Assembly: GCA_021307315.1 (NCBI GenBank)
Contig: JAJSPD010000048.1
Location: forward strand, 300,800 to 364,799
Source: Bisporella sp. PMI_857
Taxonomy: Eukaryota > Ascomycota > Leotiomycetes > Helotiales > Helotiaceae
Reading direction: 5' to 3'
Length of the DNA: 64,000 bases
The notes beneath the pieces are model-generated. The model did no database searches. It worked only from the letters and a program-made list of their open reading frames with translations, and was not told the origin of the DNA. A program made the translations under genes and the position numbers. Below are positions 22,288-34,487 of this stretch, in pieces. Every line of letters begins with the position of its first letter. Position 1 is the first letter of the stretch.

Positions 22288-23427
22288 TAGACTGCGCAGA
22301 AACCCACGGGGCGGGGCGGGGTCCCCAACCCATGGGACCCCGTGGGTTGGGGCATCTAGTCTCGACGCCCCATGGGGTGGGTTATGTATTTTGCCCCCGA
22401 CCCGCGGGACCCCGATGGGACTTTAATAAAAATCACTTAGTAATACAAAATTCTAGTACACGTAATAACACTTTAAACGAATCTGTAACAAATAGAGAGC
22501 AGCAGGAGAGATTTGCAATATAACAGATAAGGATAGTGGCTAGCGATGTAATTGCAATAGTGATGAATTGATATTAGAAGTATGCTTGTAAGTCTAACAT
22601 AAAAAAGAAAACTCAAGCTTGCTTTGTTCAGAAAGCTCTAGCTGTTCCTTATATCTTTTACTGTGCTGTAGCTGTGAGCCTGTAGCTGCTGGAGCTGTTG
22701 TAGCTGGAAGCCTGTAGCTGCTGGAACTGCTGTAGCTGGAAGCCTGTAGCTGCTGTAGCTGTTGTAGCTGTGAGCCTGTGGCTGCTGGAGCTGCTAAAGC
22801 TGGAAGCCTGTGGCTGCTGTAGCTGTAAGCCCGTAGCTGGCTATAGGCGGAGCGTGCCGCTTGCAGCCCTGAAAGTCCTACAGCTAAAAGCTCTTCGGCT
22901 GACTGTTACAGAATCGTATTAAAATTACGCCAAGTAAATGATCTACATTACTAACTATATTAGTATAAAGATTAATAAAACTTAATACACGCTACGTTTA
23001 ACGAACTAATCAATAGACTTTATTTTATTCGGCTCGCGAAAAGCTTTTTTCCGCTTTGCGAAAACGTAAAGTAAAGTTTAAAAGTTCAAAATCTCAAATT
23101 TCAAAAACAAAAAATAAATGGGCAAAATGCAAAACGTTACAGTACGTATATAACACGTGATTATATATACAAAAAAATTACAAAAATGTTTAACGTGTGT
23201 TTAATTTGTTTTTTTTTAAATGTTTTATAGCTTTAAATTCTTAAAACTTTTACTACTGTTGCTTACTAATATCACGTGTTAATATATTTCTGGGTTTTTG
23301 GCGGGTTGCTAAAACCCCGCGGGTCGGGGTAAAAGCTTTTGATAAACCCCACCCCATGGGGTGGGACCCCGATGGGTGGGGTCAAGTAGGTGAAAACCCG
23401 CCCCGTGGGACCCCAGTTCGCAGTCTA
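22288..23427. mobile_element. non-autonomous hAT-type DNA transposon, 1140 bp
   Basis: Both ends begin TAGACTGCG in inverted orientation and carry further inverted blocks (CCCACGGGGCGGG; GACCCGCGGG), giving imperfect, G+C-rich terminal inverted repeats of roughly 130 bases. The element is flanked by an exact 8-base duplication, TCTGCTAG, which is the hallmark length of hAT-superfamily insertions. Inside is no transposase frame: a minisatellite (22664-22840) and an A+T-rich, stop-dense core. So it is a deletion derivative or large MITE that needs a transposase from elsewhere. The exact duplication suggests the insertion is not old, although the core looks RIP-mutated. Superfamily assignment rests on duplication length, not on a transposase. 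Confidence 0.8.
22664..22840 (+). repeat. minisatellite, about 33-base unit, inside the hAT-type element
   Basis: Five to six imperfect copies of GTAGCTGCTGGAGCTG-type units each joined by TGAGCC or GAAGCC. All copies share GTAGCTG-rich triplet character. Confidence 0.85.
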
Positions 23428-23435
23428 TCTGCTAG
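23428..23435 (+). repeat. 8-base target-site duplication, right copy
   Basis: TCTGCTAG, identical to 22280-22287. Confidence 0.85.
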
Positions 23436-23705
23436 TATGGTCTGATCTTTTTCAACTGTGGATGGGATTAGTTAATATTATTCTAGCATGGGATATTGAC
23501 GCTGCAAAAGGGCTGAGCAGCGATTTTTTGAGGCTGTTGAATTGAGAGTGAAGTTATTGGTCTGGAGCATCCGTCAAAGCTGATGATGGCAGGTAACGTG
23601 ATCTCGGAGAGGAAGTATATTTACCTTAGAACATTGAGCTTTTCTTAAATTATGGCCTGAGTGACTAAGGTAAAGCTTACCTTCCTAAGTTATAAGTGCC
23701 TTCTC

Positions 23706-23844
23706 TCAGTGAAAGCGATAGTATTGCGGTGTCTTGGCATACAGCGCTTTAGTACGTATTTAAATCAACAATATCATATTGCGCGGTGTATAGTATGGCG
23801 ATTTGAAGGTCGATATATCGTTATAACACTATCGCTTTCACTGA
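23706..23844. mobile_element. small inverted-repeat element, 139 bp (MITE-like)
   Basis: A perfect 17-base inverted pair (TCAGTGAAAGCGATAGT at 23706-23722, its complement at 23828-23844) encloses A+T-rich DNA. No TA or other clear target duplication at the ends, so class unknown. Confidence 0.55.
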
Positions 23845-24681
23845 ACCCGACCCGAATACATCCGTGAGATACACACAACATTTCGTCACATTTTAATATT
23901 AACAGAACATAGAATTAATTACGGTTGTAAAGTCGGTACTGGTTGACTTATTTATACGGCAAGTGTCTGCTGCTATTATTGTCTCGTCATGGCTACATGT
24001 AAGTAAGCTGAGCAAATATTAGAACTATTCTATATTTCATCATCTTAATAATATCCAGATAAACAATATCTCTGTTTAGCAGGTTGTTTACATCGGAAAA
24101 CAATAAACGATTCCGTTCATTTTTGAGCCCACTATTGCGTGATATCCGAGCGTATGTCATGAAATAATTACTTTTAAGACCTTGGTCACTCGGGTGAGTG
24201 AAAATGACTAAGTGTATTTGAGTCTTAGGAATATATAACTTGGAGAGCTATTAAAACACTGTGTTCTTGTTCGCATTTATAATGTCGCGCAAAATCCAAC
24301 TGATAAGTGAGCACTTGTTGATTTAAATTGATCTCAAGTCATACTAATAGCAAAACATCTAGAGCTTGAATTTCAATATATTTAGAAGAAGTGCTGTCCT
24401 TAGCTGTGATTTAGTCGGAACTGCTAAGGCTTTGGGAGTAGACGTTTCTTGCTAAAGGCTGCAGATGTTATAGCCGACTCCAAGAACAGAATCTGGATAT
24501 TCAGAACGTCTTGCCTTTAACTTTTAATTGATATGGTCTATTAGAAAACATTATGGCGAGTTCGGAATACATGTGATCTCACGCCCTTAATAAATAAAGA
24601 ATGTGCCCAAGCAAGCCGCTAGTTATTAAAGATTTCAAGTCCATGACACGCCGCATCTTTACCTTATCCCACTGGGGAACC
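23845..24681. other. intergenic, A+T-rich, no gene seen
   Basis: No frame of note between the small inverted-repeat element and the 3' end of the MYND gene. Confidence 0.5.
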
Positions 24682-26670
24682 TTAGTCCATCGTGTTGACT
24701 GCAAGTTGGTAAAAAGGAATCATATCTGGCCAGTTAGGCCCAAACCCAGTCAGAACCGCTTGCATATCCTGCGAATTAGCTTGCTTCCTTGAGCCCTTCC
24801 GACGTGCAACAGCAGCTTGAAGGTCCCTCACGGTTTGAATCTTCTGGGTTTCTTCTGCGGTCGCAGGCCGAGGGGAGGGTTTGGGAGACCCCTCATCCAG
24901 CTTTGTCATAGAAGTTACTGCGTAACTAGGGGACCCGGGTGGTGGATTGAGGAGAAATTCGAGGCGGACGTCGTCATAAGCGGCTTGCTCGCTACTCCAG
25001 CGTGGTCCAAGTAGCAGTTGGATATTCTCAGGCGTATCATTACCAGTGAGGACGAGTCGGCGGAGTGGTTTCCTGTCAAATTGAGTTAGAGTGATGTCCT
25101 TGAATCTGAGTTTGTTGGCTTACCGAATGCCGCCATCTAAAGTTAGGCCCATCGATTCTGCGAGCGCTTTTGCTTCTGGGACTGTATGTGCAACAGTTGT
25201 GTAGTATTCGAAGGGGTCTAATTTGGAATTCGCAGCCTAGCAAAGTTAGTTTCTATCTATGACTTTGCTGGACTTTAGTTAGGCCATCTGTCTAACGTAG
25301 TATGAAAAACGCGTTATTCGATATCATGAGTAGATTCCAGGGAACGCTCTGCAAGTGGCAGCAAACAGTTCCATTGGTTTTAGTCCAGGTACGGTATTGT
25401 TCATAGCAAAGAGTTGAACGGGAGGCTGAAAAGTGTGTAATTGTAATTTACTTACAGGAGTTGAACCTGGGTGGTCTGTTTAGCTTTGAGCAATGCTGCT
25501 ACATACTTTTTTATGTTTTTTCCAATGGTCCCTTGGGCAGTTCCGTGAGCAGTAACGAACGCTGCGGCAGTTTGCACATTGCTTCATTGGAGTCAGGAAC
25601 CAGGTCGAGTCCTTCATGCACCCACCGCATGCAATTTTGCCAGGGCGAGGTGGTTTCAATTCGTTTCCGGTAGTTTTCATCAGAGTCTTCATAAATCCAT
25701 CCCTGCTGAGATATTAGAACCTATTTTGTAAGATTACATCTTGTAATGTTGGACAAATATTTGGCCTAAAACAGATGACAGGACGTACCAACTTCCATCC
25801 GCTGCGTCATCTTCTTCCTTAGAACCCTGGCGGACAGTGCAAAGATCTGATCGTACTCCCCAGGACTTGAACCTTTGCTCCACGAGCCTGCATAAATTAA
25901 TTTTCAATTCTAAAACATCATCGACGGGATAAATCGAGAGTGCTCTATTCCTTGCGTTGATAGAGATACTCTTAAGTCTGTATGAAATTTGGAGCGCGCG
26001 AAAGATAATCTCTTACTTAGCAATGTCAGTATCCCTAGTTCCCCATGACCAAGGTGCGACTGGAGGGGTTTCAGGAAGCGGTTGTCCATCTGGACCCTTA
26101 CTGATACCTCCGACCTAGAATGCTGCTGTCAGTCGCCCTCGCCGTTTGCGCATTTTTGGTTCCTCTGTGTTACAAAAGATATCGTTTAAGAAAGAACAAA
26201 ACAAGCTAGGAAGTGCTATACATACAAACGACTTGAGCAAGAGCTCTGCAATGACCTCGGCTCGTGCAATATCAGTTGGCAGAGATAGGATTTGCCTTGG
26301 TCCCTCACAGTATATGAAATAACTCTTTGTGTGAACTATCTGGAGCATATCACCAGGGGGGTTGAATGGCACATGTCTGACGGCGAAGTACCTAGAGAAT
26401 CTAGAGTTAGCGATTGTTTGAAAGGGCTTCAAAGTAGTAAGGTATCTTGCAGATTACGGTGTACATAAGTTCAAGAGCTATGCAAGCTTACCAGTGATTG
26501 GGCAAACCGGACGGCGTAGTCTTGGGCTTGGGAAGGTTGTTAAAGGCTGTTACATAGGCTGCCATGTTCAAGGAACATTTGAATGCGGGGTTTAATATCC
26601 CAACAGGGTGCTCCACTATGGATCTGTTTGTCGTAATTCCGGCGCGATCAAAGATTGAGATGACTCTCAC
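24682..26670 (-). CDS. MYND zinc-finger protein, with one in-frame stop
   Basis: Minus-strand exons 26670-26492, 26391-26226, 26114-26017, 25887-25789, 25702-25456, 25236-25124 and 25072-24682; all phases agree with GT-AG introns of 51-219 bases. The N-terminal half reads SIFDRAGITTNRSIVEHPVG, MAAYVTAFNNLP and HWYFAVRHVPFNPPGD. The MYND finger (CGGC-x14-CANC...YCSRNCPRDHWKKHKKVC) is complete for its eight Cys/His ligands. The C-terminal half is family-typical (PFEYYTTVAHTVPEAKALAESMGL, RRLVLTGNDTPENIQLLLGPRW, EFLLNPPPGSPSYA, ending LAVNTMD). A TAA at 25480-25482, eight codons before the exon end, cuts the frame just after the finger, though everything downstream is clean. No ATG opens the first exon (GTG at 26668-26670), so the start is missing or lies in an unseen exon. 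Either a recent pseudogene or a base error. Confidence 0.8.
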
Positions 26671-27409
26671 TTTTTTATTTCGGCTGCAGAATGACCAACT
26701 TACTAGTGTGGATTTCAGTGGCGGTATTAAATATTGAGTCTCACAAAGAAGTTGAGGTGTAACACAGTTGTAAACCTTAGATCATGTGACACCGTTAACC
26801 CAACTTAACATAGCGCGGCTGGCCTTATGTCGTCAAGAACAGGTCTGTGCTCGACCCCTTTTTGCGCCTCAAACTTTGAGGATATATAACTTATACCTAT
26901 CGATACTAGCTTCTGCAGCCCTGTTGCTTTTCAGTTGTGCTGGAGGGAAGCGAATAGCGCAAGGTTCCGGGTTATTCACATGCGCACGTAACTGATATCC
27001 GGAAAGTTATACGGGTCGCTCTCCCTCTTCCGTAACTGCAGGCTGTTCCAGCGCTTTCAAGTTCTATTCTTGGCACGTACTGAATACAACATATAAAATC
27101 TGAGGACAGCACTTTTCAATTTACAAAGTTTCGAATCAGATATTCCAGATCCGACGGACTAGAACACTGAATGTTTTACACCAATGCAGCGTGCAGCTGA
27201 AGAAATTTTGTTATCTCTTTTTGAGAGCTTGCCATCCGAATATTCTAATGCTATCTCACCTAATTGGGATGTGGTGAGGGAAAGGGAATCCTCCCCACTT
27301 TTGTGACCTAGTCACTATAGTTGTATTTGTACATCCGACCTGCTCATACACTCCCCGAAGTCCTATGTATTCCCTTCCTTAAAATTTGACGACATCGATT
27401 AACGGCACC
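26671..27409. promoter_or_regulatory. divergent upstream region of the MYND gene and the DHA1 transporter
   Basis: About 740 bases between two divergent genes. No specific motif can be named; nothing else found. Confidence 0.4.
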
Positions 27410-29244
27410 ATGGGAGTTGCGGTTGCCGAGATTGAAGGGAGTAAAGAGGATGGCTGTACCGGCAATATCGCATCAAAGAAACCCAGGCTTTCCTTACTCG
27501 ATGTGCCTCAACTGAATGATGAAGCGCCTTCTATACCGTATTCAACCTTCACTAAGGCGCAGAAATGTTCAATCTGCTTTTTAATTGCGTTTGCCGCCAT
27601 GTTCTCCCCGCTCAGCAGCTTCATCTACTACCCCGCCATAACATCGCTTTCCAACGACCTCCATGTCTCGATCGAGTTGATCAATCTCACAATCACGTCA
27701 TACATGATTGTTTCCGGCATTGCACCCGCAGTTATTGGTGACTTAGCAGACATAACCGGACGACGCTGGATTTACATCCTGACTTTATTAATTTATTGCG
27801 CTGCAAATGTCGGGTTGGCTTTACAGCGGAGCTGGCCCGCTTTGCTGGTATTGAGGATGGTACAAAGTGTAGGGAGCTCAGGTAAGTAAGCTATCTGAAG
27901 ACCTTGCAGGAGAATAGGTTGATCCAAGGAATAGCAACAATTTCTATCGCATACGGGGTCGTTGCAGATATCTCAACCCCGGCTGAGCGTGGGTCGTTTG
28001 TCGGAGCGGTTCTTGCTGGGTAAGTCGCCCATTCCTAAGATCCTCGTTGACCATCATAGAGCCTGATGAATGCTCCCATGTAGCCCGAATGTTGCCCCTA
28101 GCTTAGGTCCAGTCCTGGGAGGGGCGCTCTCCCAGCATGTTGGATGGTGGTGGATATTTTGGCTTCTTGCCATGCTATCCGCGCTCTGTCTTCTGCTGAT
28201 CGTAGTTTTGCTACCGGAAACCTCACGTCTTGTTGTTGGTAATGGAAGTGCCGAAGTTGGATGGCATCATAAAACTGCTTTGGCTATCATACAGCGAAAT
28301 TCCGCAAATGATGACCACAGCACTGGCATAGAAGCCGTCCCAAAACGCAAATTTCGTGTTCCAAATCCGATCACATGTCTGAGATTACTGTTTCATAGAA
28401 GTACGGCGCTCATAGTCTTGGTCAATGGCATATTTTACATGACATATGGGTGTATCCAGGCTTCGATGTCATCACTATTTATTCAGCTCTACGGCTTTAA
28501 TGAACTAGAAGCTGGTTTGATTTACCTCCCATTTGGGGCGGGGTGTGCGCTTGCATCTTTTCTCTCCGGTATTGTACACATATTCAGACTTTATAGGAGC
28601 CTTGATCGTCAATCTTCTCTGACAATTCCAGGTCATATCATGAATTGGGACTACCGTCGCATAGCCAAGGATTATGGTTTGGTAATAGACAAAGTAGCAG
28701 GAGACGACATGTCTCAATTTCCAATTGAGAAAGCCAGATATAGAAGTATATGGCTTCCAGTCATTATCAGTAGTGTGTGCACTGTGGGGTACGGCTGGTC
28801 ACTCCACACCCGGACTGTGGGTAAATATTTCCTTTCATAATCCTGGATGCTCACGATACAAAGTCCGTTGCCGTGCCGTTAATTCTCCAATTCTTAATCG
28901 GAGCCATGATCTCAGTGGTTTTTAATGTAAGCTCAAAAGAGTCTTACCAGATGCAAAAGTCCGTAGCTAAGAAAATTCAGATGTGTGGCACTCTGCTCGT
29001 TGATCTCCATCCCATATCGCCTGCCAGCGCGCAGGCCGCGCTGAACATAGTGCGCTGTAGTCTCTCTGCTGGTGGCCTCGCTGTGCTTCAGGTTGTCATT
29101 GATTCTGTTGGCGTGGGGTGGTGCTTCACGATATTCGCGGGTCTGTGCTTTGGAATGTTATTACCAGTTTGGGTTGTTCATAGATATGGATCGGTGTGGA
29201 GAAAGGCTACAATTCCTGCAAGACAACATGCGAATCTACAGTAA
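27410..29244 (+). CDS. MFS multidrug transporter, DHA1 (12 TM, Qdr/Flr type)
   Basis: Six exons: 27410-27881, 27929-28019, 28084-28568, 28632-28816, 28864-28926, 28981-29244; phases agree, 519 aa. After a hydrophilic N-terminus of about 50 residues, TM1 starts at CSICFLIAFAAMFSPLSSF. Motif A is GDLADITGRRW between TM2 and TM3. Motif C is GPVLGGALSQHVGWWWIFW in TM5. Later segments SVAVPLILQFLIGAMISVVFN and TLLVDLHPISPASAQAALNIVRC are typical of the Qdr/Aqr1/Dtr1 group of plasma-membrane drug:proton antiporters. Start chosen at the first ATG (27410). Intron 28569-28631 is 63 bases with no in-frame stop, so retention would only add 21 residues. Donor of the intron at 28817 is a weak GTGGGT. Substrate unknown. 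Confidence 0.9.
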
Positions 29245-29403
29245 CTGATGGAAGCATTTAATGATGATAAGTTCTTGATTCTGCCTTCTTAATCTGTATA
29301 GTTCTTAAGACGCGTTCGCTGAAGCAGGAATGGGTCCCATTATGTACAATTACTCTTAAAATACAGCTTAGAATCCACATCCTGGGATCATCCCCCAGGT
29401 AGA

Positions 29404-32400
29404 TCACCATTCTAGCATAATACTACTTTTTATGGCGGCAATTTCACCATTATGTGGAACAAGGAATGTTCCATCTGGAAGCAGCGCAGAAAGCTCTAGA
29501 CATGCGCTATTCAGCCAGTCTCGAGGCAAGAAGAAGTGTTCTTGGACAGTCTTCTCGTCAACCCCTCTTTGGCCGAACCGGAGGGAGCACATTGAGAAGT
29601 TTTTACCAAGGTAGATGAAACGATTCTTTGGTAAGATGCCCAGTGGAATCTCGACTCGAGTCTGTACTTCGTTGGGCAAGAATAATGGATTAACTGTGCC
29701 GGCGGCGATTTTAGGGCCGCTGCCGGCAAGGCTGCCAGGATGAAATGCGGATGTGTCGAATATCATTGTCTGGTGATACCGGCTCTTCGTTTTTGATGTG
29801 ATGGTATACTGGAACAGTATATTTGAACCTGTCGACGTTGCTAAAAGCCTGCTGATTTTAAAATGCCTCTGATTGTCGTCTGCAACGCTGTTGTTCGACT
29901 GCCCAGCTCGGATAAGTGGTTGCCGATCTTCGATGGGCGGTTCTCTTGATGCACCCACGATGTCCAGCTCTGCAATTTTCGTTAAGTCATGCCATTGGTA
30001 GATTCGGACAATGTCGGGGCTAAAAGCTAGTACTAATGTCGAATCGCTAGGATGCTTGATCCACCGGGTGACTGAGTTCTGGGAGGGAAGAGGTCGTGAC
30101 ACAGCTTCGAACTTTGAATTTACCGATAGCAGGGTAGCGGAGCTGCATTTTCCAACTAGCAGCATAGTGCTATCAGTGTTGAGCAGGATTTGCTGAATCC
30201 CGCCAACTTCGACTTCTAGTTTGGCATCGAAAATGGATTTGGTCACCCACTTCTCATCAGATTCAGAATGTGATACATGCCTGACAGTTACCTTTCCCCT
30301 AACTCAGCATAGGCAATGTGTTGCCCATCTTCTCCCCAATCGAGATGCTCGATGGTTAACATACTTGCGGACCTAAAGAGTTTGAGTGGAGAGGAGGATG
30401 CATTCGAGCTGTCACAAATGCTCACAACTCCAGACTCGTCGCCTGCAGCGTAGAGAGTGCCTCGAGGTTGAATAGAGACAGCAGTAACCGGATCTCGGAG
30501 TTCGGATGTAGCCTCTGATACGGCCGCCGTTGCTAGACTGCCCAATTCACTTCCAACATCACTATTGTGTTCGTGTTCGTCGACATAATCTAACCTCAAG
30601 AGTGCGTTGGGCTCCCAAACGTTGCAGAATTGTCCACGTAGGTCATAGAGCCGTCGGCTGTCCGGGCTGAAAGATATGTCATTCACGACATTAGCGCAGG
30701 AGAGTTGATAAACCAGAGCAAACTGCTCGAAGTTGTATAACTTGATAGTTCCTGTTGCATCTCCCGTGGCGAAGAATGTTCCTTCGGGACTGCATGCAAT
30801 GATCGATGCTGACGCGTAAATCTCGTGATGTGTACCGTTGTATGGGTGCCACTTGAATACATAACCCCCAAGATAAAGTCCCAGGACTTCCCCGGAAAAA
30901 GGATGCCATACCATGCGATCAACAGGTGCCCAGAGTTTGTTCGGATCAGTGGGGTTCCGTCGACATCTTCCAATAAGTTTCGGAGGATCTATACTCCATA
31001 CAGAAAGGGGAAACCTCCGGTATGCTACAGCAACTTGCGTGGCGTCGGGACTGAAGGTGATACAGCATGGTGAGTTTGTAACTGTGTGATCAAGAGGGTT
31101 GTCTTCTTTCAAGAGCCGCTGATCAATGAAAGACCAAGTGGGCTCTGCCACATCTAACGGGGCAATCCTAATACCACGATCGGCTGAGCCCATCACCAAA
31201 GAATTATCATCGGCGGAGAAGGCAATATCTAGTGCCCGTGTGCTTGATGGATTCTGAATGTTGAGGATAATTTTACCTGATGCTACCGACCATACTTTGG
31301 TTGTACGAAAACCAGATGATACGAATCGATCACAGCCGTGGCTGAAGGAAATGGCAGAGACACGTTCTCCGTGGGTGAGAACATGCACAACCTCGAAAGT
31401 TATGGTGCTGGAGATGACTATTTGGCCTGAAATCGTTAGAACAGCAAAATGATAGCCGGAGCAGATGATTTTAATAGTTTGTGAGCTGGATCCCAAAGAT
31501 ATCTTCGCCAAACTGTCGTCCCACGATGCGCTGGAAATTCCTTTGACAGATAGCCCGGAAGTGTTGATGCCGAACTGCTTGTGAATCATAGAATCGCGAG
31601 GGCAGAAAGGAGGGATATGTTTATAGATAGACGAGGAGTCTGACATTAGGTTTGGACCAAACTTGCCAAGGATTTTTATTAGATCCGTAGCCCAAAGTTC
31701 GACCAGCTCCAGGTCCTGTATTCGATGAAGCAAAGGATTTGTTCCCGCGTCATACTTTCTCCTGCGGCGAACATAAGTATTGAGAACCCTTGAGGAAGTG
31801 GCGAGGACTTTGAGTTCGCCGACATCTGCCAATGATGAGATCCAAAACAAGACGGACATGCTACGCAGAAACTTAGTGAGGAGGATGAGCGGTTCGTCAG
31901 AAATGACGGAACTGGAATCTAGGTGGTACGGCCATGAAGTTACTGCATAATTGAGGAATGGTTCCTTGTCAGTATTCAGATGGCTCGATTTACGACGCTC
32001 AGACCCTTGAAGTTGGGGGCTTTGATCGAGGAAGTACATGCATTTGGCGAACATCTTCTGATGAGCTTCCACTGGAATTATGACTAGCGAAGATTCTGCC
32101 GATTTGAGGAGATACTCTCGCGCAGTTTGGTGGACCATGACAACCTGCGATGACGAATCTATGACTACGAATTGACCACAGACTTTGTTAATTGTAAACC
32201 CAGGGTCGAGTAATACGGGGAACTCGGGCTTCAGAGCTTGTTCTAATTCATCTAAATGAAGCGGCCGCCGTGGGCAAGCAGCCCATGACAGTATGGTTCT
32301 TGCGAGGTCTTGGTCTCGCGGTTTGGTAGAACTTAATATCGAAAGTTCCATTCGGTGATACAGGTCTTCCATCCCGGAAGGGAGACCATCGAGTGTTTCT

Positions 32401-34487
32401 TCGATATCCTCCAGTGTGAGACACTGAAGAATTTCTGTAAGAGCCAAATTTACCCAAAGAAAATTTCCATTGGCTCGTTCTAAGAGCTTTCTGATAACCT
32501 GAGCCTTGAGATCTGGCGGGGCATGCATATAATCTATTTCTTGTTCCACATACTGGCGGATGTCGTGCTCGTTGTCTTCTATTGTCAAATTCTGAATTGG
32601 CCCTGATGCTGCCAGTCTCTCAAACGCGGATACAAGATCAGGACTCCGTCGACTGAGCAGCATAACTTTAATGGGGAGCACTGAGGTAGATATGCTGCGT
32701 ATCAACTCGACTAAGAGTTGAGGGGAATCCGTCTCATCAAGGCCGTCAATAATCCAGTATAAGGTATCACTAAATGTCATCTTAAAGAGGAGTGACGTGA
32801 AGAGCTTTTGCCAGATCGTTCTTGCATCGACTTTGTCCATTTTAACACTAGTTTGGCTCATTTCATAGAGTGCGTTACGGAAGGAGGGGAGCTGCTCCGC
32901 GATTTGATAAGCAACAGAGCGCAAGCAAGCACTTAGCGATCGCTTCGTTTGGTCGTTAAATCGAAAAAAATAGTATGCACACATTTCTTTTGTTTCCAAA
33001 AGGTGGTTGACAATAAATGAAGACAGGATCGATTTGCCTGTCGCAGGCAACCCATGCAGCCAGATAACTTTGGAGCCTGTCCCACTATGCAACCATTTCA
33101 TATATTCTGAATTGGAAAGTATCCATTCGCAAGTTCCCGGTGTCCAACGCCTCCGGAAAAAGGCTAGATCCTCGCTGGGATTCTCGAATAAAGCGAGTAA
33201 GCCTTCCACCTGCTTCAATCGATCTTTCCTCTGATTGCCCGGCAGTTGTTGCCCTGTTGATCGTAACGTAGAGACCACAGTCTTCAATGCGTTTCGTACA
33301 CTAACATAGTTGGGATCTTCCGTGTTCTCAAATTTACACACATTGTGATGGTCTGCGTTTAACGATTTTGACACCTCCGTCGGATACCCAAGGATCGACG
33401 AGTTTTTCTCAAGGACAATAATCTTCTTCGGCCCGATCGAAGTTGGGAGAGTTTCGAAGAAAGATATGATCTGTAATTTTGATGCAATATGACGGAATTG
33501 TTCATTAAGGTCTTCGAGAGCTGGCGAGGTCTTGCCGAGTTCAGCCACATACTGCTTGGGACTGTGGTGGAACATAGAGACAGATAGGATTCTATTCAAC
33601 AGCTCCGCTAGGTGTGTTCCCCTATGGGGAGTTGCGAGGAACAGGACGGCTTTGGTTGACGATACCATCTCCATATAATCACCACTGTTTTGCCCGAGGA
33701 TATATGCCTGCATATTATCAGATCCTTGCTCGAAATAGAAGTCTGAGTCAAAATAGACAGACCTTTTTGACTACTAGTCCCCCCATAGAATGGGCAACAA
33801 AAACTAATGGCCGCTAAATAGCAGTCAGTTACCCCGGCAGCCAAATCACATTGTGGAAGTAGAGCTACCTCTCCAATGCCCAACTCTTCCAGTCCCTCAT
33901 TTTTGGCAAATTTCATTCCAAATAGGAGATCCTTTGCAAAATCAGATATTCCCGTTATAGGGGCCGGGCCTGGAGCTGCAAATTGAGCATTGTACCCGAA
34001 TGATAAAATTCTAGCGGACTGCATTCCGGGTTCCAATGGGAGCCACTTCTCCGGCCAGAAGAATTCTGGATCGCGATTGTAACACCATGTTGCGCGACTA
34101 GTGCCTCCCAATCCGTGTACAAATATAATGTCCGCCGATGGATCTGTATCTGGTTCATAGATGACAGTAAGACCTAGAGGGTCAGCGACTCGGTTGCCTG
34201 AGCGTGATCGAGAATGGGTAGGGAGTCCTGACGGAGAGGACTTGGACCGAGGAGCAAGTTGGGTTCGCTCGAGCTCAAGAGAGACAGCATCGAATGTCGA
34301 GGTTGAGACTTGGGTTGGTGATCGAATTGGAGACTTTAGTATCGATGATGACGACGTCGTTGTGTTCGAGGTTTCCGCCGTCAGCACTGAAGCCTTACTC
34401 TTGTGCCGCCCACGAAACTTCCACTGTGAAGGAGTTATTAGTCGTGACCTTTAGTTTCACTCACCCACAAAGTGCACTACTCACCAT
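29404..34487 (-). CDS. NLR-type protein: serine esterase (SesB-like)-NACHT-WD40, probably frameshifted
   Basis: Fungal STAND/NLR immune-type receptor. The start codon (34485-34487) sits alone before a 61-base intron; then exons 34423-33850, 33803-33763 and 33707-30288. Order: Ser-rich N-terminus; alpha/beta-hydrolase domain (ADIIFVHGLGGTSRATW; AHSMGGLVVKKA with the nucleophile Ser near residue 196; LFLATPHRGTH; the His motif DHHNVCKF near residue 326); NACHT with Walker A GLPATGKS (about 425-432) and Walker B LYWIIDGLDETD; a winged-helix-like region; then WD-like repeats (VSAISFSHGCDRF, ALDIAFSADDNSLVMGSADRGIR, DISFSPDSRRLYDL). The frame ends at 30288, but a further 280 codons of WD-type sequence continue in another frame to 29404; one extra G in the GGGG run near 30297 would join them. 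The esterase exon junction at 33803 also depends on a T5 run. Effector: lipase/esterase activity triggered by ligand-driven oligomerisation, by family knowledge. Confidence 0.85.

Noticed and set aside
25480..25510. 31-base intron removing the MYND stop
   Set aside because: Too short for fungal splicing and it would delete the last zinc-ligand Cys.
34161..34454. Plus-strand open frames antisense to the NLR N-terminal exon
   Set aside because: Shadows of the Ser-rich minus-strand coding region.
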